Positions 11,198-22,550 are shown, counted from the stretch's first letter. The stretch: DNA of 64,000 bases from Mucor racemosus (GCA_027405735.1 JAPEHQ010000014.1:1674001-1738000), one strand, 5' to 3'. The notes: generated from the letters alone by a model not told the origin. Program-made: numbers and translations.

Positions 11198-13557
11198 ATG
11201 ACTAAGAAAACTGCAGCTGCATCTATTGATAGTAGAATGTCCGCTTCATCTTCTACCTTGATTGATAATGATATTGATATGATCAATATGATTGTCACTA
11301 ATGATATTGATACGGTCAATACTGATATGGTTGACAACAACCAAAATGATGGTTCCAATGTAATATATGACATGGCAAGGAGTCTTGAAATTACTGCTGA
11401 ACAAGCTCAAGATAATAGGCCCATAAACACTAAAAAAGCATATTCAGCGAAAGCTAAAGAGTTTCTTACATGGGCAGAGAAAACCTTTGTACATGAAGAT
11501 AAATTGCAAAGAGGAATTGTTTCTGGGGAAAAATTAAATTATTTTCTACACAAGGAGGTGAAAGCAAAGAATATTGCTAATGAATTTAGCTTTTGATACT
11601 AACTGTCTTGTACGCCCTTATTATCCCAGGTTTTAAATCGTTTCTCTCGCAGAAAAACGAAAACAAAAGCAGCTCAAAGAATCAAATTTTCAACTGTCGA
11701 ACAATACATAGCAGCAATTACAGATCTATACAAGACACAAGTTATAAAGAAAATAAATTGTAATAAAAATCCAAGAAAAGTAATTGCAAGCGTATTGAAA
11801 AGTGCTAAAGAACGAGAATTCCAGACCAAAAGATCTAATTGCGAAGATCGTGGAGAAGGAACACTTGCCGATGGTTATACTTCATTAGATCAAGTAGCAA
11901 ATGTCATACAGTTCTATTTGAATAGCCAAAGAAATCATGGAGAAAACTTGAGAGATGCTGCCGCATTTCTTTTCTCCCATTATTTTCTACTACGAGGACA
12001 ATCTATCAGGCATGCTGAATTGACAGATTTTCAAACAGTTAATTTAGATAATGAGAGTATCAGGCCTGACATAGAATGTCCTGCTCTGGTGATGGTGTTG
12101 CGACAGGGAAAAACAAACAAAAATAACCGCTTGGAACTTGGTGGCTGCATCCGTAACACTCGCGTTGAAATTTGCCCTATAATGTCTCTTGGCCTATATT
12201 TGTTTTGGCGTTTTCATGTTGAGAATGAGCCGTTTCCCGACTTCACTACTTCTCATAATTGGTATTTTATAAAGCTTTTTAAATCTGATAACCAGGATTT
12301 AAAGAAAATCTGGAGCTACAACAGCCATCGTGATGCCGTTATAAGAGGATTAGATGGAGCAAAAATTTTCTCTAAAACAAAAACACATATAAACCGTGGC
12401 TCTTCTGCGAGGATGGCTGATCTTGCTGGTGTTCACGAAGACCAAATTCGTCGTCTCGGTCGTTGGAATAACACAACAATGAATGGTGCTTACCTTACTG
12501 GTTTGCCCAGGGAAGCAATGCGAGCAATGGCGGGTTTTACTATTCAGCAAGGACAATTTTACATTCCCAGGGCCTCACTGGATCCTCCTGAAGATTTGAC
12601 CAAGTTGATTTTTCCTCTACTGGATGAATGGAACGATCGATTACTAGCTAAGAATGTTGGTAAGAATAATGGTGACCCTATGGAAGTTACCGTGGCTGCA
12701 AAAGCTTGCTTTCAACTGTTTTTTATATTGAGAAAAATTATTATTCAAGATTCAATTGTGATGATGGAGAAATTCCCCAATCATCCATTATGGCAAAATG
12801 AATTGTTTTCTAATCCTATGTTTTTAGAATATAAAGAGTAAGCACTTGTTTGTGTTTTATATAGTATAAACTAATAAATCTTCTTCAAAGACGCATGACA
12901 GTGATCATGAAAGATAACAATGACCCTGCAAACATTTTGCTCCAACGTTGTGTTCCAATTTTAGAGGAAAAGATACGCATAATGCATAATGACCTTTCTT
13001 CAAAATTGAATGATCATCTCACTACTCAAGAAACAACTAATGATTATATAACCCGTCTAATTACAGGTCAAGCAAGTATAAACCTCAGCGTGAACTTACC
13101 AGATTTACAAAATGGCCAATCTCACATCTCAGCAACCACAAAACCACAACAAAACTTGATGTCAAATTCCAATCCACAACCACCAACATTATCCTCATCA
13201 TCATCAAATTCTCTTGAAGTTACAGAAAAGGTACCACATTACCAAATGAGTCGAGGAATTGTGTCCATCAAAGACTTGTGGAGAGAGTGGAAACATAGTT
13301 TGTGCGGTGGATATGCGGTACAAGATTTGGAAGAAAAGTTTGGAACAAGATGGAGACGAGCAGAGAAGGAAAAGAAGTTCTTCAATAGAAGAAAACTTAT
13401 CATCAAGACAATCGAGGATTACGCCATGAAAAGGAACATTAGTTTAGAAACTGCAGTAAATATTGCAGAACGAAGAAGATCACAGAAAGGATACTCGTTG
13501 CATTGGTTGGCGAATAACAAAATTGAAATCTTTGGAGTCAATGATGGCTCATTGTAA
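11198..13557 (+). CDS. Crypton tyrosine recombinase
   Basis: Three exons (11198-11557, 11630-12837, 12891-13557; introns 72 and 53 nt) give 744 aa, reading without a break. An N-terminal core-binding region (NTKKAYSAKAKEF, STVEQYIAAITDLY) leads into the catalytic domain. Candidate active residues are Arg ~242 (LLRGQSIRHAE), Lys ~281, His ~373 and Arg ~376 (HINR), Trp ~399 (RLGRW) and the nucleophile Tyr ~408 (GAYLTGLP). After a Ser/Gln-rich linker a GCR1_C-like DNA-binding domain covers about 645-735 (SIKDLWREW, FGTRWRRAEKEKKFFNRRK). All catalytic positions look present, so the enzyme may be active. It should excise and insert the element through short identical sites. Confidence 0.9.
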
Positions 13558-13775
13558 TAGCTTTTTCTATTCTTTCTTTGCATTTCTTTATATTTTATTA
13601 TTATTTTTATATATATACATATATATTCAATAAATAAACATCATTCAGCTTACTGTAAATACAACAAGTATCATAATATCATATTGAAGTCTAAGCATAA
13701 CATTTTACAAAATAAAGTCGATCTTGCCATGATTGTATTGACATAAATTTATTATTTTTTCCCTGGGGACTTGAT

Positions 13776-13801
13776 CCGTAAATAAGTGCACTTATTTACG
13801 G
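13776..13801. repeat. 26-bp perfect palindrome inside the Crypton right end
   Basis: CCGTAAATAAGTG followed by its exact reverse complement, 13 bp per arm with no spacer. An imperfect AATAAGTGAGCTTATT follows at about 13811. It lies between GGGACTT copies near the right end, so it may be a recombinase site or a transcript-end hairpin. Confidence 0.8.
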
Positions 13802-13893
13802 TTGTTTCTCAAATAAGTGAGCTTATTAGCATACTGGGTTCTAATCGTGTAGGGGACTTCCGGGACTTCCGAGGACTTCGACACAAAATAATA

Positions 13894-14720
13894 GTTCATA
13901 TTACAGCTTAAAGCCAATGTTAACTGAGTTCCAAAAACGATTTGTTATCGAAATGATCCAAAAATGATTCAAAAAACAAAATTGTTTAATGCCTCATAGA
14001 CTGCAAAGTAAGTAAGCCTAACGCATTAAATGGTTTTTGTACAGTTTTAAATTCTGTATTCATATAAATAAAATTCAAATTAATGTTTTACATTAAATTT
14101 TGCGTAAAATGCAATTGACATTTTGAAGCTTTTTGGAAGATACACGTTAATTTTTATAAGCATATTTTAAATTTTAAACATAGAGATAATGCACAGCAAC
14201 ATTATCTATTGATCAAAATATTACTGAACCTTTTAGCTGCATTTTTCGTAGAGAAAACGAGATTTTTGTTGATTTTTTTTTCAAATTCAGAATTTGGGTT
14301 GAGGGTACACAGGGGGAAAATTGAAGCTAGAAGCGAAGGTATTCCTTTGTACATATTTTTGAGGATATCTCCACGAAAAATTAATATATTAAAAAAAAAC
14401 TAAACTGAACCCAATAAAGCTCAACAAGCTTTATGACATGGATGTGAGAAAAAATACTGCTTAGTATAACGAATATTTTGAAATCTACTACAAAAATGTC
14501 AAAAAATGAAAAGAATAAAAGTGCCCGGAATTATTTTATACTGAAATATTTTATAGAGTGCTTCAAAACAAGTAAGTTTCATTATTAGAAAGTGTTAGTA
14601 TAAATTTTTTGAACAGATATGAAGGCCTAAAGCTCTTGATTTTAGCAGTGAAAAGTGAAATACGCGTAAAAATCTGAAACATTAACACTGAAAAAGTTAT
14701 ACCAACTGTGTCGTATATTT
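13894..14720. repeat. Repeat A copy 1, right part
   Basis: Collinear with about 60.03-60.85 kb at roughly 80% identity by eye. Shared blocks include GAAATGATCCAAAAATGATTC, TTAAATTTTGCGTAAAATGC and GAGGATATCTCCACGAAAAA (segments shown up to 20 nt). Both copies retain a similar ~61-64-codon plus-strand frame (from 14209 and 60369). Origin unknown. Confidence 0.75.
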
Positions 14721-15351
14721 TCAGGATTGATAAATAGTACTTAAAAAAGAATACAATTATAAAAGAATGAGTAATTAATCAGTTCTTCAACTGTATAATA
14801 AAAACAAGATATCGTTTATTTAGATATAAAAGTATGGCCTTTTATATTGATTTGACATTGAGATCCTGAGATGTAATTTAAGGCACTATTGTACCATTGG
14901 ATCTGTTTGATAGTAATCTATGGATTGAAATGGATCAATCATAATTTAACCGTTCTTGCAGAGCTTGTGAGTTGTCTTGTTTCAATGCTGCGCTAAATAT
15001 GCTTGGATGTTGATTTGATAGCTACTTGATTGGTTAACTGCTGGGATGAAATAATGTGGTGTCATAATTGAGGTTAAAGCGTTCTTGGTAATTACTGGAT
15101 TAAATTTGATACGCTAGGAGTTTCTTATATCCGATATCAAGACTTGCACTTCAATACATGTCGTAGTCAATAGATTGTAAGATGTATTAATACTGTAGAA
15201 GGTGATAATGTATGATACTAGTATGTGGAATACAACAAACTGCAAAAAATAAGATATTTCTGGGTACATATTTTTGGATTAAAGTTGAGGGTCTCAGGTA
15301 CATTGGTACAGTCATGATTCGATTTATTGGACTCAAAAATAAGAGATTTTT
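14721..15351. other. Insert-like segment inside repeat A
   Basis: Repeat A similarity is lost near 14720-14740 and returns at about 15250 (GATATTTCTGGG... CTCAGGTACA, compare 60.86 kb), so roughly 500 bp look inserted. The segment holds a TATAAAAG at about 14825. Its ends could not be fixed and no coding potential was recognised. Confidence 0.4.
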
Positions 15352-15648
15352 TGATCTATCAGAATTCGGAATTACCGAATTACCAATTTAGAACATCCGT
15401 CAAACCATGATGTTCAACATGCAAATTAATCAAGGTCATATTTCATGCGTCTATCATCATGCTACTATTGAATCATAGATGCATGATTCTAATATATCCA
15501 CACAATATCCAAATGCTCATTCTAATTATATTATCACTCACATTTAATACACTCATTCAATTAGTATATAAACCCCCTCTATAAGCTCATAATAAAACGG
15601 TACTTTTTCATTTGATTAATTTCATACGATTTACCTTTCGATAAATCA
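15352..15648 (+). mobile_element. Solo LTR, family 2
   Basis: A 297-bp unit that starts TGATCTATC and ends GATAAATCA (imperfect inverted ends, TG...CA), flanked on both sides by TTTTT (15347-15351, 15649-15653). It has a TATA box (about 15565) and an AATAAA (15591), as an LTR should. No internal region follows, so this is a solo LTR. A second, partial copy is at 16623. Confidence 0.75.
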
Positions 15649-15653
15649 TTTTT

Positions 15654-16622
15654 GATTTAAGGGACAACTTGAAATCTCCCGTTTTTTTTTCGTAATTTTA
15701 CTGCCTAAATCCACTGAATCGATTTTGTGAATAGTGGACAATTTCGTTTCTATCAGTCCACTATATTCGTAAAATATAAATATCATTGGATAAAACTGTA
15801 TTTAGTTGGTAATAATAGCTTAAACCGGTAGCCATGAAATTGAAAAAATATGGAAAATAACCAAATCACACGACTAATTTACCTCAATTTCTTGTTAAAT
15901 TTCTTGTTAAATTTCTTGTTATCCTCTGCTTAATTCAGTTGCTCGAATGTGAAAAACCTTTATTATATATTAACAGTATTATTTAATACTTAAAAAAAGC
16001 TTTGAAAAAGATACAGTTTAAACCCTTCTTTATTCAAAAATATGGATAATGTGTGCAGTAAAATATGGGTGTAAAAAGCGATAAAGAATACTGTTAAAAT
16101 CCTTCTTTATTAAAATATGGATAATGTGCAATAAAATGGTTATTCTACGTCTCTATTTATATTATTTGGTGATTATTTACTATCTTGCAATTGCATTGCA
16201 ATTGTCAACGATTCCATTAATTTTGAGTATAAATGTTGGGTTGTTTGGTTATTGATTTGGTGGATCAAGAACGGTGTTTTAAATATAGTTTGTCAATCAT
16301 GCTTTCAGAACAGCCCTTACTTGTTCTACTTGATAAGCATGTACTTTTTGTATCTTTTATTTAGGATATCCCACATTACTTTAGTATTTTAGCATCTCTT
16401 ATTTGAGTATTATACCCTTGCTATCTTTATGCAATTGTCTATTTACTATATAGTCTTATCTTTGATAGCATGGTTTCAAATGAGATGACATTTAATTTAG
16501 GTATTTTATGATGGGAATCTAGCTTAGTTCACTTCAATGTGCAATAAGTCTATTATATTTCTACTCTATCTATATTGGTTGTTATCATCTATTATATATG
16601 GTAGTTGCATCGTAACTGTCAG
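15654..16622. other. Noncoding segment with local duplications
   Basis: No gene seen. A 12-bp tandem (TTTCTTGTTAAA, nearly three units, 15888-15920) and a ~75-bp-spaced duplication of CCTTCTTTATT...ATATGGATAATGTG (about 16022 and 16100) are visible. The stretch around 16365-16560 is distantly similar to the flanks of the element at 17093. Confidence 0.5.
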
Positions 16623-16817
16623 TGATCTATCAGAATTAGAAATAACCGAGTTATCAACTTAGGACATCTGTCGAACTGTGATGCTTAACATGCAAATCAG
16701 ACAATAATGCTGCATTCCATACGTCTATCGTCTATCATCATATCATCATGCTACTAGTAAATGATAGAAGCATTATTCTATTGTCTTCATGCAATATCCA
16801 TGCTTATTCTTTTAGTA
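16623..16817 (+). mobile_element. Partial LTR, family 2
   Basis: Begins TGATCTATCAGAATT like the solo LTR at 15352 and stays similar for about 190 bp, then diverges before the TATA region. It is older and 3'-truncated. The 275 bp that follow, to 17092, hold nothing recognisable. Confidence 0.6.
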
Positions 16818-17092
16818 AAACAATTAGTTTGCTTGCGATCTCGCGATTTAAAGTTTATATTGAGCTTCCATGGTTTACATAATCAAGCTGTTTTCTAATG
16901 CCTGTTTTTGACATATTTGTTAATGATTTGAATAGAGCAATCCTTACTTTGGTCCATGTGTTTCTTCAGTTTATTTTATGAATCAATTTGTTTTGTTTAT
17001 GATTGGGTCTATTTTATTATATATTAAATTACTAATGCTTTCTGTATTTACTGCTAAATTTATGTTATCTCTATTTGAATATTAGAGCATGG

Positions 17093-17821
17093 TGCAGTAA
17101 ATGACGAAGTTATTTACTAAAATAAAAATAAATAAAAATAAAAGCAGTAGAAATACAATTATAATCAGCTAAATAAAGTTTTTATTACAAAAGATTTCTG
17201 AAGAGTTAAAATAATTGAAAAGTCTGAGGGTATTTATAGTAATTTGGAGAACTTGGATACCATCAGACTTGAATGGATGTATATTTAGTAATCTTCCAGT
17301 TTTGAGTACATTGTTATTGATTTGATATTTTAAGGGGTAAATTGTGTAGAGCATTCACCATAAGGGATTGTATGTCAAGCGTGACAATATCGACCTTTTG
17401 GGAAATGGTTGTTTTGTTTATTTCTGTTATATCTATTTTATGTAATCTTGATTTTTAAGGGGTAGTTTTTATATGCTTGAATCTTATTTATATTGATAGT
17501 GCAACTTCAATATAGATGAGTAGTTGACTAAATTGATATCTTTGTTTATTATTATTATTGGTTTGGATAGAATCCTGTTTTGATATATATGTCATTTGTG
17601 TAATTGATTGCGCCGTGATCAAGGGTGCTATCATCTACACGACATGTATGGTTCAAAAAGGGTATTTCATATTTTTAGCATGCGTTTGTTATTGTGTTCA
17701 ATTGAAGCGTTTGTTTATTATTGTTGTTCACATTTCAAGTGGCATCATATCTTATGAGCGACACTGGGGATTTATGTTGCTTTATTTTTATCAAGCGTTT
17801 TTAGTATGTAATTCCACTGCA
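17093..17821. mobile_element. 729-bp repeat B element, copy 1
   Basis: Near-identical to 45540-46267 over its whole length. The ends are TGCAGT...ACTGCA with weaker similarity inward (TGCAGTAAATGAC against TGCAGTGGAATTAC). This copy is flanked by CATGG at 17088-17092 and 17822-17826, a 5-bp target duplication. Short frames of 61 and 92 codons are kept in both copies but resemble no known protein. Best read as a non-autonomous DNA transposon of unassigned superfamily. Confidence 0.7.
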
Positions 17822-17892
17822 CATGGTTTTATGTGAGATAATATTTAATTTCTTATGTGGGGAAATAGTACCTTAGTTCAGCACAATAGGCA

Positions 17893-18490
17893 ATATCCGT
17901 TAGTATAGAAACACACATTTTTCTACCAGAAAAATAGTCATCTGTCATACCATACATTCGTTAAAAAATTGCATAAGCGAGCCCGTAGAGCGACGCCATA
18001 ATTGAGCATAGCAAGGTCGACCGTCTAAGTCTCTTATACTACGGTACAGTATATCTAAGTTTTAAATAAAAAGACGTTTTTTTTAAACTTTTCTTATATT
18101 TAACCATGCATGGTCTGAAAATTCAGATTTTGTAGCGGACATTTTTCGGGGATCATTTTATCCTTACCAACACTCATGATTTTCATCAAAAAACAGAAAA
18201 ATCAAATTTTGATACCAAAATCGAAGTTTAAATGTATTACAATGTGAGAGAAAATTGTAGCTATAGCTAATACACATTTTATAAAAGTTTAAAATTAAAT
18301 GTTAAGTAATGAAACTTTGCACTTTTGTCCCAAAAACGGAATTTTGGTTAAAGGATTTTCATGTAATATTTTGCAATAAAAATGTTTGTTATTTTTTATT
18401 GAGCAAATAGAGCGCTAAATTCTGTCTATGTGTATATTTTTTATTTTTATAATTGGTAGTATACTTAACTCTAGATTTGCAAAATCAGAA
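17893..18490. repeat. Repeat C copy 1, left part, cut by LINE copy 2
   Basis: Similar to 27.09-27.69, 40.83-41.30 and 46.38-46.79 kb. Shared blocks include CATTTTATCCTTACCAACAC and GCAAATAGAGCGCTAAATTC. The repeat is interrupted at TGCAAAATCAGAA (18478-18490) and continues after 24105. Confidence 0.85.
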
Positions 18491-18670
18491 TTTTTTTTTT
18501 TTTTTTTTTAAATTTTGTTTATTGATTGAGCCGCGTACACCGAGAGTAAAGGGTCACAGTGAAGAGGCGGGTGCAATTGAAATAAAATTGGATAAATATA
18601 TACTGATAAAATATAAGCAAACTGAAACTAAACTAAACTAAACGAACTAAAGTATACTATACGAAACGGA

Positions 18671-21600
18671 CTACAGGAGGGAATGGCATTGATCCTCTCC
18701 GATGGTCTGATGAACATTGGATCGGATATTGGCCAGTATCGCTGTAGGTATAATGGGAATGTTGTCAAATATAAATCTCATATGAGCCAGCCAGATTTGG
18801 GAAAGAGTAATCATGAGGATTCTGTACGGTTTAATTCCTTTGTATTGGCAATACCAAATATCGGAAAAATCCAGGGACAGAAAGGCCTCTTTAACATCAG
18901 TGATCGATGTGGTAGGCCACAGAAACTCAAAGATGGCGCCTTGCCATACCTTTTCTTTGGAAGGACAATGAAAGAGGAGATGGCTAGCAGAATCCGGGAC
19001 AGACAAACAAACTGAGCAAAGGGAGGAGTCAAAGACCCTTGGCATAATGAAATGTAAGAAACGACGATTAGGGATACAACCCACAATGAACCGGTATAGC
19101 ACATTACGTTGAATTGTGGTAAGTGCTAGGGACCAAAAGAACTTCCAATTAGCAGCAGAGATATTGCGTAGAGCTAACGGAGGAACTACCGACGAAAGAA
19201 CGGACATCCGAAATGTCTTTGCGGATCCCTTGACAGACCCAAGAGACTGACCACCTTGAAGGCGAAGTTGATTGACCAGAGGAGCAAAAGAGACCACTGA
19301 ATCTTCAAGAGGAGTAGGGATACAAACTGGCAGAAAGAATGGTTGAAATTTCAACGTACCTGAAGCCAGGCCTTTAAACACAGTGGAGGGAGCACGCTTC
19401 CAAATGAGTAACGAAGGATCACGAGTATCTTTCCAATGGATAAAATTGAGACGGGGATCATACTGAAATACGTCCGAGACCATCATTTTTTTGATTTTTA
19501 GAGGGACAGAGATTGTTGAAGCAGGAGGAATATAAAAGGCAGCTTGGAGAGGTAATATCATAGCAGTAGCAGTATTGATGCGAGCTGTATCAAAAGCCCG
19601 AGGAAGATAATCAATAGCACGGTATAGCATATCTATAGTACCAATTCTTTGCTTTTTCAGCTCCTGAGAGCGAGAAGAGGGAAATAACAGTGGAATTTGA
19701 TGATATTGACTTGAATTGACATTTCTAATGTGGAAACTGAGCAGGTACGATACCGGATGAGAGTCAATGACAGATTGATCATGAGCCAGCAAAGGTTGCA
19801 GCCAACGAAAGTATAGAGCCGAAGCTTGAATTTGTATGTCAACAACACCGAGACCACCACAATTTTTTGGAAGAGTCCATACCTTCCAAGGGATGACAGG
19901 GAAGATATTTTTTCGCAAGAATTGGATAGCCAAGGATCTCAGCATTTTGAAATCAGAAAGCGTCAACGGTGTTACCCGCAATATGTACCATAGTTTCGAC
20001 AAAATCAAGGAATTCAAGACAGTAGCACGGCCAACAACAGATAATGAACGTGTAGAGTGAATTTGTGTAGCAGTCTTAATCTTTGTTACCAACGAACACA
20101 TAAAATTGACTCTTTGTATACGACTTTGGACCAAGGGAAATCCCAAGTAAATCAAAGGCTCGTCATCTTCCACGGACTGTAAATGTTTGATGTTGATTTG
20201 AGATAGTGGGGATTCCCAGATATTCCAAGTATCTCTGCCAGAAATCGAGAAGGCTTCTACCTTATCATGGTTGAACTTTGGATTCGAGGCACCACAATAC
20301 CGATTCATATGCAATTGTAGCCGGGCAAGATCATTGGAATCATGTACAAAAACAAGAGCATCATCAGCATAACACAGGAGTTTAGTTCGTTCAGTCCCCA
20401 TTAGGTAACCTTGAAAATGCCGATCGTTGAGAATGGATAGCAAGAACGGTTCAAAAGCCAAATTGTAGAGTATAGGGGAGAGGGGATCACCCTGTTTCAA
20501 TCCTCGCAATTTGGCCACGGTAGAAGAGAGATGTCCATTGATGTTGATTCGAATGAGATTATCACCCATCAGCTTGTAGATGCATTTGATCAATTGTTGG
20601 GGAAATCCAAATTTTTTCAGCACTTTCTGTAAATAGTTCAAATTCACTCTGTCATATGCCTTTTCTTGATCCAAGAGAAGACCAATATCAGAGTCCAGGT
20701 TACGAAAACTGGGATCGTTGTCCTTTTGTTCAGCAATGGTCCATTTTCGCTGCGCATCTTCCATGATTAGTTGACATATCATACCGTTTTCAGCAATAAA
20801 CCGACCAGGGATGAATCCGAGTTGATGACGACTGATTAGATGAGAGGATACTGTCATGATACGGCGATTAATATTACGAGTGAAGAGTTTGTAGTCTGAA
20901 TTAGCCAGTGACAAAGGACGGTAGTTCCTCATTTCAGCTGGATCACCTTTTTTGTAAAGCAAGCACATAATAGATTCGTTCCATGATTTGGGAAATTTAC
21001 CCTTTTGCAAAGCTGTATTGTAGACCACAGATATCAATTCATGGAATGGAGGATATTTCATTACCAAGTACAAGATTTCATAAGGCAGACCATCCGGACC
21101 AGGACTACTTTGACGACGAGTATGTTTGCTATCCTCTAACAGTTTCTCGATATTAATAGGCATCATCAGTTCTTCCTGCTGTTCAGCTGATATTTTCAAG
21201 TGACCTGGAATGGATCGAATCATTTGACTAAGATCTGTAGGATCTGTAGGATCTGGAGTGAAGAGGGTGGTATAGAAATCAGTAGCTATAGTTGAGATGC
21301 TAGATTGGTCATGACAAAGTTCTTCCGTAACCGGATCTCGAAGTTCAGTAATTGATCTCTTGTTTTCTCGAGCGATGGCTGTTCTCTTTAGGAAACCTGC
21401 AGACTTCTCCCCATGCTCCCGCCAGAATTTCCCAGCTTTCAATATTTCAATCTCTGCTATAGAATGTTGTATTGATTGGATCTGTTGATTGATAGTGTCC
21501 AACCCCTGGAAAATCAATCCTCTAGTTTTGTGGTGCCGTAGCATCTTATTCCTTTTGGATAGCAATCGCTGCAGTTGTCGTTTTCTCCAGTTCAGATCCT

Positions 21601-22546
21601 CCTTTTGAAATGACTTGATGAATAACTTGACTTCTGCCTTAATCCAGTCCCATTGTTGTTGTGGAGAAGAGAATGCTTTGATCGCTGCAAAATGTACTTC
21701 ATTGGCTATTAGAAACTCCGCCAATGCCTTTCGGAAATCCTTGCTACGAGCCAAAAAGGGGTTCGCCTTCCAGATTCCTGGTCCACGGCCAGTCGAATCT
21801 TGGTATTGAAATGAAAACCCCAAAAGTTCATGATCCGTCCATTCTGGTGACATATAATGTTGACTGATACTGGTAACATAATGATGAGAATTAGAACTAC
21901 AGAACACATAATCCAAAACCCCTGAATTTCTTCCGCTATGCCATGTATTCTGCTTTTCATCCCCAAAAATGTCAATAAAGTAATCATCTAGTAAATTAGT
22001 CCATTCTACCGGAGCACAAAGTCGTGTACCATCTGCTCGGCGATTTTTGTACTGATAATTAAAATCTCCCATAATAAAAGTATTGTTGTTTGTAATAGTA
22101 ATAGTATCCTTAATAATTGGAATATTAAGAAGTTCAGAATAAAAGGCTGATCGATCCGAAGGAAGTGCTGATCGGCCATATATGTTGAGTATTGTTGCAA
22201 TAGGTGGAGTATTAGATGAATCTTGCAAATCCCGAGTTAGATGAATAGTAGCCAAAATATAACGACCACTATCAATCCCTTCCGAGATAGGCTTGATTGT
22301 AAAGTTGTGTGAAAGTGATATAATGCCGCAATGTTGAGTCCAAAGGCTCGAACTGCTGTTAAATTGTTTGTTGAGTAGGTCTATAGTAGTATTATCTGAA
22401 GCATGAGTTTCTTTTAGCACCAGGATATCATATCCAAGTGTTCGAAGGTATCTAATAAATTGTTGTCTTTTTTTGGTGTTTTCTGATTTTTTGAGGCCAC
22501 GACAATTGAGAGTGGCAATTTTAACTGTATGGTGTATAATATTCAT
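18671..22546 (-). CDS. LINE copy 2 ORF2: endonuclease-reverse transcriptase
   Basis: A 1291-aa intact polyprotein. The endonuclease (about 1-240) shows TLNCRG, LKETH, MGDFN near residue 159, LDYVF and TDHELLGF. The RT core has SSPGPDGLPYE, NYRPLSLANSDYK, LDQEKAYDRV, RGLKQGDPLSP and YADD near residue 725. A C-terminal zinc motif (CSVC...HLLFHC) lies near residue 1177. No RNase H seen. The start at 22546 is chosen because it lies 4 nt after the ORF1 stop (TAA TTTA ATG); the frame is open 66 nt further upstream inside ORF1. Likely translated by reinitiation after ORF1. Confidence 0.95.
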   Translation of the reverse strand: MNIIHHTVKIATLNCRGLKKSENTKKRQQFIRYLRTLGYDILVLKETHASDNTTIDLLNKQFNSSSSLWTQHCGIISLSHNFTIKPISEGIDSGRYILATIHLTRDLQDSSNTPPIATILNIYGRSALPSDRSAFYSELLNIPIIKDTITITNNNTFIMGDFNYQYKNRRADGTRLCAPVEWTNLLDDYFIDIFGDEKQNTWHSGRNSGVLDYVFCSSNSHHYVTSISQHYMSPEWTDHELLGFSFQYQDSTGRGPGIWKANPFLARSKDFRKALAEFLIANEVHFAAIKAFSSPQQQWDWIKAEVKLFIKSFQKEDLNWRKRQLQRLLSKRNKMLRHHKTRGLIFQGLDTINQQIQSIQHSIAEIEILKAGKFWREHGEKSAGFLKRTAIARENKRSITELRDPVTEELCHDQSSISTIATDFYTTLFTPDPTDPTDLSQMIRSIPGHLKISAEQQEELMMPINIEKLLEDSKHTRRQSSPGPDGLPYEILYLVMKYPPFHELISVVYNTALQKGKFPKSWNESIMCLLYKKGDPAEMRNYRPLSLANSDYKLFTRNINRRIMTVSSHLISRHQLGFIPGRFIAENGMICQLIMEDAQRKWTIAEQKDNDPSFRNLDSDIGLLLDQEKAYDRVNLNYLQKVLKKFGFPQQLIKCIYKLMGDNLIRININGHLSSTVAKLRGLKQGDPLSPILYNLAFEPFLLSILNDRHFQGYLMGTERTKLLCYADDALVFVHDSNDLARLQLHMNRYCGASNPKFNHDKVEAFSISGRDTWNIWESPLSQINIKHLQSVEDDEPLIYLGFPLVQSRIQRVNFMCSLVTKIKTATQIHSTRSLSVVGRATVLNSLILSKLWYILRVTPLTLSDFKMLRSLAIQFLRKNIFPVIPWKVWTLPKNCGGLGVVDIQIQASALYFRWLQPLLAHDQSVIDSHPVSYLLSFHIRNVNSSQYHQIPLLFPSSRSQELKKQRIGTIDMLYRAIDYLPRAFDTARINTATAMILPLQAAFYIPPASTISVPLKIKKMMVSDVFQYDPRLNFIHWKDTRDPSLLIWKRAPSTVFKGLASGTLKFQPFFLPVCIPTPLEDSVVSFAPLVNQLRLQGGQSLGSVKGSAKTFRMSVLSSVVPPLALRNISAANWKFFWSLALTTIQRNVLYRFIVGCIPNRRFLHFIMPRVFDSSLCSVCLSVPDSASHLLFHCPSKEKVWQGAIFEFLWPTTSITDVKEAFLSLDFSDIWYCQYKGIKPYRILMITLSQIWLAHMRFIFDNIPIIPTAILANIRSNVHQTIGEDQCHSLL

Positions 22547-22550
22547 TAAA

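Larger units (their letters stand above)
10988..13893 (+). mobile_element. Crypton (tyrosine-recombinase DNA transposon), complete
   Basis: A 2906-bp element bounded by the 9-bp direct repeat AAAATAATA (10979-10987 and 13885-13893). Repeat A at about 60.02 kb carries this 9-mer once with both flanks joined, so it represents the empty site. There are no terminal inverted repeats, as expected for Cryptons. Both ends carry GGGACTT motifs (10988, 11027 inverted, 11044; 13766, 13853, 13862 and a variant at 13872) and a shared GCATACTGRGT block. The single gene encodes a tyrosine recombinase with a GCR1_C-type DNA-binding domain. Confidence 0.9.

Noticed and set aside
14209..14403. 64-codon frame in repeat A copy 1 as a gene
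   Set aside because: Similar frame in copy 2, but nucleotide identity alone explains it. Kept only as part of the repeat A finding.
15888..15920. CRISPR-like short repeats
   Set aside because: These are direct 12-bp tandem units without spacers, in a eukaryotic genome.
17558..17836. 92-codon frame in repeat B element, also at 46004
   Set aside because: Preserved because the two copies are almost identical. It is hydrophobic and AT-driven, with no homology I recognise.
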